Shown here: in pieces, positions 25,854-35,836 of the stretch
How the letters are laid out: every line of letters starts with the position of its first letter
How positions within the stretch are numbered: position 1 is the stretch's first letter
Assembly (NCBI RefSeq): GCF_010731715.1
Contig: NZ_AP022587.1
Span: forward strand, 5,022,001-5,086,000
Direction of reading: 5' to 3'
DNA: 64,000 bases
Source of the DNA: Mycobacterium stomatepiae
Lineage (GTDB): Bacteria > Actinomycetota > Actinomycetes > Mycobacteriales > Mycobacteriaceae
Program-made: the position numbers and the translations under genes
Notes under the pieces: generated by a model
Databases searched by the model: none
What the model saw: the letters and a program-made list of their open reading frames with translations, nothing else
Told to the model about the DNA's origin: nothing

Positions 25854-26557
25854 AACGCGAAACCGAGAACACGATCCTGCTGCTGGTCGGTCTGAGCGTC
25901 GCGCTGATCCTGGCCACCGGCGTGTTCACCCGCTACGTCAAGCCCACGCTGATGCCGTGGCTGGTGCTCACCGCCGCGTTGCTGATCGGGCTCGCGCTGG
26001 TGGCCATCGTCGGCGACGTCCGTCGCGGCGGCCGCGATCCCGACGACGGCCATGCCCACCGCGGCGGTGTGGTGTGGCTGCTCGCCGTGCCCGTCGTGGT
26101 GCTGTGCTTTGTGACGCCGCCGGCATTGCGGCCCCAGGCCGCCACCGGGTCGGTGACCAACGTCTCCAATGATGTTCTGCGCGTGGCATTTCCGCCATTG
26201 CCGGCGGGACCGGCGCCCGAGGTCTCGCTGGCCGAGGCGGTGGTACGGGCGGCCAACGACAGCACCGGGTCGCTGAACAACCGGCTGATCACCGTCACCG
26301 GGTTCGCGCTCAACGAACCCGGCGGCGTCGACCTGGCCCGCATCGTCATCATCTGTTGTGCCGCCGACGCCCAACTGGCTCGCATCCATCTGCGCGATCA
26401 CGACGGCGCCAGCAGTTTCGCATTCCCCGACAACACCTGGCTGCGGGTGGAAGGCGTGGTGACGCCCGCCGAGCGTCAACCCCACACGCCGCCGATCCCG
26501 ACCCTGCGGGCCGTCTCGGTCACGCCCGTCGCCGCGCCCGCCAACCCCTACGCGTAG
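25850..26557 (+). CDS. TIGR03943-family permease partner protein
   Basis: This 235-residue protein has about three N-terminal TMs (9-26, 33-56 and 74-91), a short His-containing loop (DPDDGHAHRGG), and a C-terminal extracytoplasmic domain with the conserved CC (VIICCAADAQLARI). It belongs to the family always encoded beside YraQ-type permeases (TIGR03943/DUF1980). The four-base overlap ATGA with the permease confirms the pair, which probably forms one transport complex. Confidence 0.85.
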   Translation: MKRETENTILLLVGLSVALILATGVFTRYVKPTLMPWLVLTAALLIGLALVAIVGDVRRGGRDPDDGHAHRGGVVWLLAVPVVVLCFVTPPALRPQAATGSVTNVSNDVLRVAFPPLPAGPAPEVSLAEAVVRAANDSTGSLNNRLITVTGFALNEPGGVDLARIVIICCAADAQLARIHLRDHDGASSFAFPDNTWLRVEGVVTPAERQPHTPPIPTLRAVSVTPVAAPANPYA

Positions 26558-26641
26558 GCCCGAAAGAACGACAAAACCGCTGGTAAGCCTGTTAGGCTCG
26601 CGTCGGCTCAGCGCAGCGAATCACGTCGGAAGAGACCTTGG

Positions 26642-27658
26642 ATGACACGCCCACGAATCCGCGCCCGTGCGCCGCTGCGGATATCGTTCGCCGGCGGCGG
26701 CACCGACGTCCCACCCTTCCCGGCGCTCGAGGGCGGCTGTGTGCTGTCGGCGACCATCGACCGCTACGCCTACGGCTCGCTGACCCCGCGTACCGATCGC
26801 AAGGTCACCATCGAGTCGGTGGACTTCAAGACCACCCATGAGATGACGCTCGACAGCGAGATCCTCTATGACGGCAGCCTCGACCTGATCAAGGCCGCGG
26901 TGCGACGGTTCGGCCGCGACGGCACGGATGGCTACGACCTGGTGCTGCGATCGAGCGCTCCGCCCGGATCCGGACTCGGTTCGTCGTCGACGATGATGGT
27001 CGCGCTCACCGGCTTGCTTGCCGAGCACTACCGGGCGCCGATGGGCGAGTACGAGACCGCCCAGCTGGCCTGCGCCATCGAACGCGACGACCTCGGCATC
27101 GCCGGCGGCATGCAGGACATGTACGCGGCGACGTTCGGCGGATTCAATTTCATCGAGTTCTCCGACCGGGTGATCGTCAACCCGCTGCGGGTACGCGACC
27201 AGGTCGCCTTCGAGCTCGAGCTCAGCCTGCTGCTGTGCTACACCGGCATCACGCGCGACTCCGGGCGAGTGATCGAAGACCAAACCCGCCGCGCGACCAC
27301 GGGTGCCGACGACACCCTCGCCGGACTCCGGGCCCAGAAGGAACTGGCGGTCGCGATGAAGGCCGCACTGCTGACCGGCAAGCTGAACGACTTCGGTGCC
27401 CTGCTGGGCGAGGCATGGACTCAGAAGAAGCGGATGTCGCCCTACATCACCAACGCGCGCATCGACGAGCTGTACGACCTGGCGTTGCGGACCGGCGCGC
27501 TCGGCGGCAAGATCACCGGCGCCGGCGGTGGTGGCTACATCCTGTTGTTCTGCGACTTCACCAAGAAGCATCGCGTCATCGAGGCCCTCGAGGGGGCGGG
27601 GGCCGCCGTCACCGAATTCGCGTTCGAGAGCAAGGGATTGACCACATGGCAGGCATGA
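26642..27658 (+). CDS. hddA: D-glycero-alpha-D-manno-heptose 7-phosphate kinase HddA
   Basis: This 338-residue GHMP kinase has the motifs RISFAGGGTDVPPF (N-terminal), PPGSGLGSSSTMMVAL (ATP loop) and the C-terminal KITGAGGGGYIL. It is homologous to Rv0115. It phosphorylates the C1 of heptose-7-phosphate on the route to GDP-D-glycero-D-manno-heptose. It overlaps gmhA by four bases (ATGA). The M. tuberculosis order gca-gmhA-gmhB-hddA is rearranged here and no nucleotidyltransferase or gca is next to it. Confidence 0.92.
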   Translation: MTRPRIRARAPLRISFAGGGTDVPPFPALEGGCVLSATIDRYAYGSLTPRTDRKVTIESVDFKTTHEMTLDSEILYDGSLDLIKAAVRRFGRDGTDGYDLVLRSSAPPGSGLGSSSTMMVALTGLLAEHYRAPMGEYETAQLACAIERDDLGIAGGMQDMYAATFGGFNFIEFSDRVIVNPLRVRDQVAFELELSLLLCYTGITRDSGRVIEDQTRRATTGADDTLAGLRAQKELAVAMKAALLTGKLNDFGALLGEAWTQKKRMSPYITNARIDELYDLALRTGALGGKITGAGGGGYILLFCDFTKKHRVIEALEGAGAAVTEFAFESKGLTTWQA

Positions 27659-28263
27659 GCACGTCGGATGTCGTCACGCCCAGTGTGGAGACGGTCCAGG
27701 CCAGGCTCGCGGACACGATCGCCGTCAAGCAGCAAATGCAGTCGGGAGAATTCGCGACGCAGACCGTCGAGGTGGCACGGGTGATCATCGACGCGCTGCG
27801 CGCCGGCGGGAAGGTGATCTTCTTCGGAAACGGCGGCTCCGCCCAGGACGCGGGACATCTGGCCGCCGAGCTGATGGGCCGCTTCGCGTTCGACCGTCCG
27901 GGCCTGGCAGCGCTGAGCCTGCCCGACGCCACCGCGGCGATGACCGCGATCGGCAATGACTACTCCTACGACGAGGTCTTCGCCCGCCAGGTGCTGGCCG
28001 CCGGCCGGGCCGGCGATGTCGTGGTCGGGCTGACCACGTCGGGCAACTCACCCAATGTGGTGCGCGCACTGGAGGCGGCCGGCCAGGCCGGGATGAAGAC
28101 CGTGACGCTTACCGGCGCCCGCGGCGGCAAGGTCGCCGACGTCGCCGAGATCTGCATCCGGGTGCCCAGCGCGGACACCGGCCGGATTCAGGAAGCGTGT
28201 CTGCACCTGGGCCACACCATTTGCGAAATGGTCGAAGCCGCCCTGTTCCCCCGACCGTTCTGA
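27655..28263 (+). CDS. gmhA: Sedoheptulose-7-phosphate isomerase GmhA
   Basis: This 202-residue SIS-domain isomerase has the motif FFGNGGSAQDAGHLAAELMGRF and TSGNSPNV. It converts sedoheptulose-7-phosphate to D-glycero-D-manno-heptose-7-phosphate. ATG 27655 overlaps the hddA stop; ATG 27646 is also in frame. It is followed after two bases by gmhB, so the three genes are one operon. Confidence 0.94.
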   Translation: MSTSDVVTPSVETVQARLADTIAVKQQMQSGEFATQTVEVARVIIDALRAGGKVIFFGNGGSAQDAGHLAAELMGRFAFDRPGLAALSLPDATAAMTAIGNDYSYDEVFARQVLAAGRAGDVVVGLTTSGNSPNVVRALEAAGQAGMKTVTLTGARGGKVADVAEICIRVPSADTGRIQEACLHLGHTICEMVEAALFPRPF

Positions 28264-28265
28264 CG

Positions 28266-28790
28266 ATGGGCGTTGGGAACGTCCGCACCGTTTTCCTGGA
28301 CCGCGACGGCACCATCAACGTCAAGGCTGCCGAGGGTGAATACATCCGATCACCCGCGGAATTGTTCCTGCTGCCCGGCGCGGCCGAGGCGATCGCCGCG
28401 CTCAACGCGGCGGGCCTGCGCACGGTGCTGGTGACCAATCAGCGCTGGCTGTCCGAACCGTCGGCTGACCCGGCACATTTCGACGTGATCCAGGAGCGGC
28501 TGTCACAACTGCTCGCCGAGCAGGGCGCCCGTCTCGACGCGGTGTATCACTGCCCGCACGCGGCGAACAGCTGTGATTGTCGTAAACCGTTGGCCGGCAT
28601 GTTGATTCGTGCGGCGGCAGAGCACGGTTTCGACCTGGCCGAGTCGGTGATGATCGGCGACAGCGACGCCGACGTCGCGGCGGGCCGGGCGGCCGGTGCG
28701 ACGACCGTGCTGCTGCGTGCCGACGGGGCAGGGGATGCCGACGTTGTCGTGGACGACCTCGCCGCCGCCGTGCGGCTCATCCTCGCCTGA
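28266..28790 (+). CDS. gmhB: Heptose 1,7-bisphosphate 7-phosphatase GmhB
   Basis: This 174-residue HAD phosphatase has DxD nucleophile FLDRDGTIN, the zinc loop CPHAANSCDCRKP, and GDSDADVAAGRAAGA. It removes the 7-phosphate from heptose bisphosphate. It is the last gene of the accessory block before the Rv0998 homologue. Confidence 0.93.
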   Translation: MGVGNVRTVFLDRDGTINVKAAEGEYIRSPAELFLLPGAAEAIAALNAAGLRTVLVTNQRWLSEPSADPAHFDVIQERLSQLLAEQGARLDAVYHCPHAANSCDCRKPLAGMLIRAAAEHGFDLAESVMIGDSDADVAAGRAAGATTVLLRADGAGDADVVVDDLAAAVRLILA

Positions 28791-28878
28791 AACGCGACAC
28801 GATCGACCGCGTCACCAGGGCGAGCGCAAACGGCACGCCCAAGTTGTTGCTGCAGCCACCGCCGACGCCATAACCTGA

Positions 28879-29898
<1,020 letters not shown>

Positions 29899-29953
29899 GC
29901 CGCTCGGCCGGGCTGGTGCATACGCGCGACAAGGTTCTCGTCTCCTAAGATGA

Positions 29954-30628
29954 ATGGGCATGCGGCCGTTCTGGTTTGGCGCGGTGCTCATGGTGTTGCC
30001 GGTCGCATGCTCAGGCGCCCCGGCGCACCGGCCGTCGGCCACGCCGTCACCGTCGGCGCATGGCACCGTCGTCAACCCCGCCAGCATCAAGCGAGTCGTT
30101 CGCGACCTGCCGCCGGGCTACGAGGCCACCCCTGGCATCGCGAGCGCGACCTCGCCCCGGGTGATCTGGGGTCTTGACCCCGACGTGACCTCCAAGCCCG
30201 CGTCATGCGCCGCACTCGCCGACCCCGGCAAGGGGCACGACGAATCGGCGCAGGGCCTATCGGCCTCGGGCCCGGGCGGCATCATCAACGTGTCGGTGGT
30301 GGCATTGCCAGACATCGACCTCGACCAGAACGTCATCGATACCTGCGGCCAGTGGGCCATGACAACCGCGCATACCACCGCCAGCGTCCGGCTCACCGAC
30401 CCTCCGCGTATCGACGCTGCGCAGACCGTCGGGATGATTGCGGACCTCAAGTCCGCCGTCGAGGCGGGCACCGAAATCGATTCGCGGGCATACACGTTCA
30501 TCGCGTATCTGGGCGGCTTCTACGCCTTCACCACGGTGACCACCGACCCAGGATCGGCGCAGCCGGCATTGCCGCCGCAATTCGCCGCCGATCTGCTCGT
30601 CAAAACGGTGTCCACGTTGCGCAGCTGA
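29954..30628 (+). CDS. DUF5642-like exported protein 1
   Basis: This 224-residue exported protein has a signal sequence (FWFGAVLMVLPVACSG; Cys is preceded by V-A but the -3 position is Pro, so lipidation is uncertain), then a Thr/Ser/Pro linker and a beta-rich domain with two Cys. It is similar to the next gene and to Rv0999, the mycobacterial DUF5642 family of unknown function. The pair appears to be a tandem duplication. ATG 29960 is an alternative start. Confidence 0.75.
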   Translation: MGMRPFWFGAVLMVLPVACSGAPAHRPSATPSPSAHGTVVNPASIKRVVRDLPPGYEATPGIASATSPRVIWGLDPDVTSKPASCAALADPGKGHDESAQGLSASGPGGIINVSVVALPDIDLDQNVIDTCGQWAMTTAHTTASVRLTDPPRIDAAQTVGMIADLKSAVEAGTEIDSRAYTFIAYLGGFYAFTTVTTDPGSAQPALPPQFAADLLVKTVSTLRS

Positions 30629-30638
30629 GGGCCGGGTC

Positions 30639-31313
30639 TTGGGTAGATTAGCCACGGTGTCCAAGCTGGTGTGCGCGATCGCGGCCGTCTGCGTGCTCGC
30701 CGGTTGCTCATCGAATGCCCCCGTGTCGACCAATGCCGACATTGCCAAGGTCGTCGAGGTGAAGTCGAATTTCGGGCCGGAGTTCAAGGTCACCGACATC
30801 TCGGAACGAGCGATCGATCCCAAGCTGCTGGCCGCCCGCAAGCTGCCCGAGGGGCTGAAGTTCGACCCCGCCAACTGCGCGAAGTTGGCGGCGGGACCCG
30901 ACATGCCGCCGGACGTGCAGGGCAACATGGCCGCGGTGTCCGCCGAGGGTAACGGCGGCCGGTACGTCGTCATCGCGGTGGAGACGTCCAAACCGCTGCC
31001 CGTCAACGACCCGGGCAAGGACTGCACCAAGGTCGCGTTCTCCGGGACCGGGGTGCGCGGCGGGCTCGAGGTCATCGACGCGCCGACGATCGACGGGACG
31101 CACACATTCGGCGTGCGCCGCGTCCTGCAGGCGGTGATCGCCGGGGGTCCCCGCACCGGCGAGCTGTACGACTACTCCGCGCAGTTCGGCGACTACCAGG
31201 TGATCGTGATTGCCAACCCGCTCGTCGTCCCGGACCAGCCGGTCGCCAAGGTCGACACGCAGCGGGCCCGCGACCTGCTCGTCAAAGCGGTGGCCGCGAT
31301 CCGCACGTCCTAG
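30639..31313 (+). CDS. DUF5642-like lipoprotein 2
   Basis: This ~224-residue (218 if GTG 30657 is used) lipoprotein has a clear lipobox VLAGCSS after a short signal. The domain contains KFDPANCAKLAAGPD and DPGKDCTKVAF, with two Cys likely paired. It is paralogous to the upstream gene (only about 10 bases apart) and to Rv0999. It is convergent with the AlkB gene, overlapping it by four bases. Confidence 0.78.
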   Translation: MGRLATVSKLVCAIAAVCVLAGCSSNAPVSTNADIAKVVEVKSNFGPEFKVTDISERAIDPKLLAARKLPEGLKFDPANCAKLAAGPDMPPDVQGNMAAVSAEGNGGRYVVIAVETSKPLPVNDPGKDCTKVAFSGTGVRGGLEVIDAPTIDGTHTFGVRRVLQAVIAGGPRTGELYDYSAQFGDYQVIVIANPLVVPDQPVAKVDTQRARDLLVKAVAAIRTS

Positions 31314-31978
31314 CGCACGTCGCGCGGGCGGAACTGGATGCTGACCCGCGGGCCCGTGCGAATCGCCGTCTTCGGGACCGCATGCTCCCAGGTGCGTTGG
31401 CAGGATCCGCCCATCACCAGCAGGTCACCGTGTGCCTGTGGCAGCCGCAGCGACGGCCCGCCGCCGCGCCGCCGCAGCGCGAACGTTCGCGTGGCACCGA
31501 GGCTGAGGATCGCGACCATGGTGTCCTCGGTGCTGCTGCGGCCGATCGTGTCGCCGTGCCAGGCGACGCTGTCGGCGCCGTCGCGATAACAGCACAACCC
31601 GATCGTGGTGAACGGCTCGCCGAGCTCGCCGGCGTAGATGTCGTTGAGCCGCCGGCGCAGCCGCGCCAGCAGCGGGTGGGGTGGCTCCTCGACGGTCAGG
31701 TCGTGAAAGCTCACCAGCCGCGGCACGTCGACCACTCGGTCGTACATCTGGCGGCGCTCGGCCCGCCACGGGACCGTGGACAGCAACGCGTCGAGCAGGT
31801 CTTGCGCGCCGGGAGGATCGTCGCCGAGCCACCCGGCGCGCATCTCGACGAAGGCACCGTCGCCGAGGTGCCGTCGCTCGGTGTGCTCGAACAGCGAGCC
31901 CTGTACGCCTGATGCCCGGGTTCCCACGCCGTCCAGACTATCGCACATTCGTTCGATTGATCCGGACTCGCCGGGCAC
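31310..31978 (-). CDS. AlkB-like dioxygenase (Rv1000c homologue)
   Basis: This 222-residue AlkB-superfamily protein has His141-x-Asp143 (AWHGDTIGR), His199 (WEHAVPK) and Arg211 (PRVSIQF) intact, giving a predicted Fe(II)/2-oxoglutarate demethylase. It is in the same place as Rv1000c. An internal start at ATG 31948 gives a length closer to that of Rv1000c. It differs from the 15054-15674 paralogue in its loops (VVDVPRLVSFHDL). Confidence 0.87.
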   Translation of the reverse strand: MPGESGSIERMCDSLDGVGTRASGVQGSLFEHTERRHLGDGAFVEMRAGWLGDDPPGAQDLLDALLSTVPWRAERRQMYDRVVDVPRLVSFHDLTVEEPPHPLLARLRRRLNDIYAGELGEPFTTIGLCCYRDGADSVAWHGDTIGRSSTEDTMVAILSLGATRTFALRRRGGGPSLRLPQAHGDLLVMGGSCQRTWEHAVPKTAIRTGPRVSIQFRPRDVR

Positions 31979-32033
31979 CAGCGTGCCTCGGGCGTGACGC
32001 GACGGTTGTGTTTCGCGCGGTTACGGTTTAGGG

Positions 32034-33245
32034 GTGGGTGTGATCGAGCTGGGCACCAATTCCGAGGTCGGCGCGCTGCGGATGGCGATCCTACACCGTC
32101 CCGGCCCCGAGTTGCGGCGACTCAATCCGCGCAACAACGACCAGTTGCTGTTCGACGGGCTGCCGTGGGTGGACCGCGCGCAGGACGAGCACGACGAGTT
32201 CAGCGCCCTGCTGCGGGCCCGCGGCGTGGACGTGCTGTTGCTGTCCGACCTGCTGACCGAGGCACTGCAACACAGCGGCGCCGCCCGGATGCAAGGGGCG
32301 GCGGCGGCGGTGGACGCGCGCCGGTTCGGAGTGCCGCTGGCGCAAGAGCTTTCGGCCTATCTGCGGGGCCTGGACCCGGCCCGGCTGGCACACGTCCTGA
32401 TGGCCGGCATGACGTTCAACGAGCTGCCGGCCGATACCCGGACCGACGTCTCGCTGGTGCTTCGCATGCACCACGGCGGAGATTTCGTGATCGACCCGCT
32501 GCCGAATCTGGTGTTCACCCGGGACTCGTCGATCTGGATCGGGCAGCGGGTGGTGATCCCGTCGCTGGCGCTGCGGGCCCGCGTGCGCGAGACGTCGCTG
32601 ACCGACCTGATCTATGCCCACCACCCACGGTTCACCGGGGTGCGCAAGGCCTACGAATCGCGATCCGCTCCCGTCGAGGGCGGGGACGTGCTGTTGCTGT
32701 CCCCCGGAGTGGTCGCGGTCGGCGTCGGCGAGCGGACTACGCCGGCCGGCGCGGAAGCGTTGGCGCGCAGCCTCTTTGACGACGAACTTGCCCATGCCGT
32801 GCTGGCCGTTCCGATCGCGCAACAGCGCGCGCAGATGCACCTGGACACGGTGTGCACGATGGTCGACACCGACACGGTAGTGATGTACGCGAACGTCGTC
32901 GACAACCTGTCGGCGTTCACGATCCAGCGCGGGGCCGACGGCGTGAACATCAGCGATGAAGCGCCATTCTTGGAGGCGGCGGCCAAGGCGATGGGAATCG
33001 ACAAGTTGCGCGTCATCGACACCGGTCGGGATCCCGTTGTCGCCGAACGCGAACAGTGGGACGACGGCAACAACACGTTGGCGCTGGCGCCCGGCGTCGT
33101 CGTCGCCTACGAGCGCAGCGTGCAGACCAACGCGCGCTTGCAGGAAGCGGGCATCGAGGTGTTGACGATCGCGGGCTCCGAATTGGGCACCGGCCGCGGC
33201 GGCCCGCGGTGCATGTCCTGCCCCGTCGCGCGCGAAGCGCTTTAG
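32034..33245 (+). CDS. arcA: Arginine deiminase ArcA
   Basis: This 403-residue enzyme converts L-arginine to citrulline and ammonia. The active-site regions are [32 protein letters not shown] and the nucleophile Cys near the end ([11 protein letters not shown]). It is homologous to Rv1001. No arcB or arcC is adjacent, so a complete ADI pathway is not encoded here. Start GTG 32034. Confidence 0.95.
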   Translation: MGVIELGTNSEVGALRMAILHRPGPELRRLNPRNNDQLLFDGLPWVDRAQDEHDEFSALLRARGVDVLLLSDLLTEALQHSGAARMQGAAAAVDARRFGVPLAQELSAYLRGLDPARLAHVLMAGMTFNELPADTRTDVSLVLRMHHGGDFVIDPLPNLVFTRDSSIWIGQRVVIPSLALRARVRETSLTDLIYAHHPRFTGVRKAYESRSAPVEGGDVLLLSPGVVAVGVGERTTPAGAEALARSLFDDELAHAVLAVPIAQQRAQMHLDTVCTMVDTDTVVMYANVVDNLSAFTIQRGADGVNISDEAPFLEAAAKAMGIDKLRVIDTGRDPVVAEREQWDDGNNTLALAPGVVVAYERSVQTNARLQEAGIEVLTIAGSELGTGRGGPRCMSCPVAREAL

Positions 33246-33252
33246 TTTTCGC

Positions 33253-33309
33253 CGAGATTGCGTCCAGAGTCGTGGTCGGCCAGAGATCACAGCCCCCGCG
33301 GCAATCTCG
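33253..33309. repeat. 57-bp palindromic repeat, copy L
   Basis: The ends CGAGATTGC and GCAATCTCG form a perfect 9-bp inverted repeat. A second 57-bp copy lies at 34178-34234 in the same orientation. This copy begins 8 bases after the arcA stop, and the DUF559 gene ends inside it. Confidence 0.8.
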
Positions 33310-34158
33310 ACGCCGTCCGGCGTACCAGCGCATCGCGGGTGCGCTCGACGATCACCGTCGGCCGGTCCTCGTTGATCACCCTGATCACCTGCCAGCCTGC
33401 TCGTTCCACCATCTCTGCTCGGCGGATGTCTTTGACGTACTGCCGCCGGTCGCTGCGATGGTGGTCGCCGTCGTATTCGAGCGCGACCTTCGGCTTGTCC
33501 CAACCCATATCGAGGTAGGCGACAAGCCGGCCATCGCTGACTTTCAGTTGGGTGACAGGCCTCGGTAGGCCGGCGTCGATGAGGACGAGTCGCAGCCAGC
33601 TCTCTTTGGGCGATTGCGCGCCGCCGTCCATCAAAGACAGCGCCAGCGTGCACTTGCGTACACCCCTCGCTCCCGGGTAGCGGCCGATCGACGCCGTCGC
33701 GTCGGACGCGGCTACACCCGTCGCGGCCGACAGCGCGTCGAGATGCGTGACCGCCACATCACGCGGCAGATGCCGGGCAGATCGAAAGCCGTCCGCGCGA
33801 GGCCAGTTACCCGCAGGGCGCCCACTTCCACGATCTCGTCCAACTCGACCCGTTCGCGTCGAACGATGATCCCTGGCGGTGGATGGTTGAACGGCCCGAG
33901 GAGCTCAACGGGTGTGAAATCGTCGACCCATTTGGCTCCGTGGAGCGCGGCCGCAGCACGGCCGGCAATGATCCCCTTCCGCCCCGACCACAGCCATGCC
34001 GCGTAGATGTTGTCCCACAGTGATCTCGGCGCATCCTTCGCCAGATACACACCGCGATGGATTTGCCGGTAGTTCCAACGCAATTGACCGCGGGTCAGCG
34101 CGCCGCGCGCTACCGCTTCGCTTCCAAGAAAGACCCCCACCACGCGCTCATGATGCAA
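33287..34158 (-). pseudogene. AbiEi/DUF559 endonuclease-like protein, frameshifted
   Basis: The N-terminal half (34158 to about 33776) is an AbiEi-type winged-helix domain (GALTRGQLRWNYRQIHRGVYLA) followed by AAALHGAKWVDDFTPVELLG. The C-terminal half, in the next frame (to 33287), is DUF559: VALEYDGDHHR then YVKDIRRAEMVERAGWQVIRV, a PD-(D/E)xK-like (Vsr/restriction) fold. One missing base near 33776 separates AFDL from RHLPRDVAVTHLDAL, so the full protein would be about 290 residues. It fills the whole arcA-pmt interval, where M. tuberculosis has no such gene, and is bracketed by 57-bp palindromes. Confidence 0.8.
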
Positions 34159-34177
34159 GCACCGACCGACATGTCAG

Positions 34178-34234
34178 CGAGATTGCCGCCAGCGTTGTGG
34201 TTGGCGGAGATTCGCAGCCATAGCGGCAATCTCG
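34178..34234. repeat. 57-bp palindromic repeat, copy R
   Basis: This copy has perfect 12-bp arms CGAGATTGCCGC and GCGGCAATCTCG around a 33-base centre. It is similar to copy L throughout, with the same total length. It ends 14 bases before the pmt stop and starts 20 bases upstream of the DUF559 start codon. Confidence 0.82.
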
Positions 34235-34248
34235 ACGTGGACCAGCGC

Positions 34249-35811
34249 TTAGCGCCAGCTGGGCAGCCAGATCTCCATGTCCCACGTCTGCTGTGAGATC
34301 GGCAGACCGGTGAGCACCGGGAACAACCAGGCGAAGTTGGTCACCACCAAGGCGACGTAGCTGGACACTGCGATGAGTCCCAGCGTGCGGCGCTCCGCGG
34401 TCTGGTTTGAAGGGAGGCGATAGAGAATGTCGCCGCAGATCAGCGCGATGCCCATCACCAGAAACGGCGCCATCGTCGCGGCGTAGAAGAAGTACATCTG
34501 CCGGTCGATGTCGGCGAACCACGGCAGCCACCCGGCGCAGTAGCCGACGAGAACGACCGCGTAGCGCCAGTCCCTGCGGATGACCGATCGCCATAAGGCG
34601 TACAGCAGCACCGGCACCGCCAGCCACCACATCGCGGGCGTGCCGACCAGCATCTCCGCCTTCACGCACGACTGCGCGCCGCAGCCGGTGACGTTTTGCT
34701 GATCGATCGCGTACAGCACCGGCCGCAACGACATCGGCCAGCTCCACGGCTTGGATTCCCACGGGTGGTAGTTGCCCGCCGAATTGGTCAGTCCCGCATG
34801 GAATTGCAGCGCCTTCGCGCTGTAGCGCCACAGCGAACGCAACGCGTCGGGCACCGGGAAGTCGCTTTGCGGGCCGATCGTCTGGCCCACCTCGTGCCGG
34901 TCGATCGCGGTCTCGGACGCGAACCACGGCGCATAGCTGGCCAAGTACACCGCGATCGGGATGATGCCGAGCGCGTATGCCGCGGGGATCAGATCGCGGC
35001 CCAGCGTGCCGAGCCACGGCCGGTTCACCTGATACTGCCGCCGCGCGGCCACGTCGAACGCCAATGACATCGCGCCGAAGAACACCACGAAGTACAGGCC
35101 CGACCACTTTGTCCCGCAAGCCAATCCGAGCATGACCCCGGCCAGGAACCGCCACCAGCGCACCCCCAGCCGCGGGCCCCACTCGGTGGCCGTGTTGCGG
35201 CCTTCGAGCAACGCGACGTGCAGGCGCCGGCGCACCTCGTCGCGGTCGACGATCAGCGCTCCGAATGCCGCGACCACGAAGAAGACGAGGATGCCGTCGA
35301 GCAGCGCGGTGCGGGAGGCGACGAAGCTGACACCGTCGCAGATGCACAGCACTCCGGCTATCGCGCCCACCAGCGTCGAGCGGCTGATTCGCCGTACGAT
35401 CCGCATCACCAGCAGCACCATCACCGTGCCGAGCAGCGCGCCGGTGAAGCGCCAGCCCACCCCGTCGTAGCCGAAGATCGCCTCGCCGATCGCGATCAGC
35501 TGCTTACCGACCGGCGGATGGACCACCAAACCGAAGCCGGGGTTGTCCTCCACCCCGTGGTTGTGCAGCGCCTGCCAGGCCTGTGGCGCGTAATGCTTCT
35601 CGTCGAAGATCGGCGTGCCGGCGTCGGTCGGCGAGCCCAGGTTGACGAATCTTGTGATCGCCGCGAGCAGCGTGATGATGCCGGTGACCACCCAGCCGCG
35701 GATGTGGTCGACCGGTCCGAAATCCGCCACCGGAACCAGCGGCCCCGGGCTGACCATGGGCACGACGCGTTCCTGGACCGTCGCGGAGGCTTCGCTGGGC
35801 GGGGCAGACAT
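34249..35811 (-). CDS. pmt: Protein O-mannosyltransferase Pmt
   Basis: This 520-residue integral membrane GT39 enzyme is the Rv1002c homologue. The acidic DE of the first loop is visible (TPIFDEKHYAPQAW), followed by HPPVGKQLIAIGEAIFG and many TMs. It transfers mannose from polyprenyl-phosphate-mannose to Ser/Thr of exported proteins. ATG 35811 (MSAPPSEAS) is preferred; the open frame extends past 35838, but that would overlap the divergent rsmI start. Confidence 0.94.
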   Translation of the reverse strand: MSAPPSEASATVQERVVPMVSPGPLVPVADFGPVDHIRGWVVTGIITLLAAITRFVNLGSPTDAGTPIFDEKHYAPQAWQALHNHGVEDNPGFGLVVHPPVGKQLIAIGEAIFGYDGVGWRFTGALLGTVMVLLVMRIVRRISRSTLVGAIAGVLCICDGVSFVASRTALLDGILVFFVVAAFGALIVDRDEVRRRLHVALLEGRNTATEWGPRLGVRWWRFLAGVMLGLACGTKWSGLYFVVFFGAMSLAFDVAARRQYQVNRPWLGTLGRDLIPAAYALGIIPIAVYLASYAPWFASETAIDRHEVGQTIGPQSDFPVPDALRSLWRYSAKALQFHAGLTNSAGNYHPWESKPWSWPMSLRPVLYAIDQQNVTGCGAQSCVKAEMLVGTPAMWWLAVPVLLYALWRSVIRRDWRYAVVLVGYCAGWLPWFADIDRQMYFFYAATMAPFLVMGIALICGDILYRLPSNQTAERRTLGLIAVSSYVALVVTNFAWLFPVLTGLPISQQTWDMEIWLPSWR

Positions 35812-35836
35812 TGGTGTCGATCGTAGGCTGTTCGTC

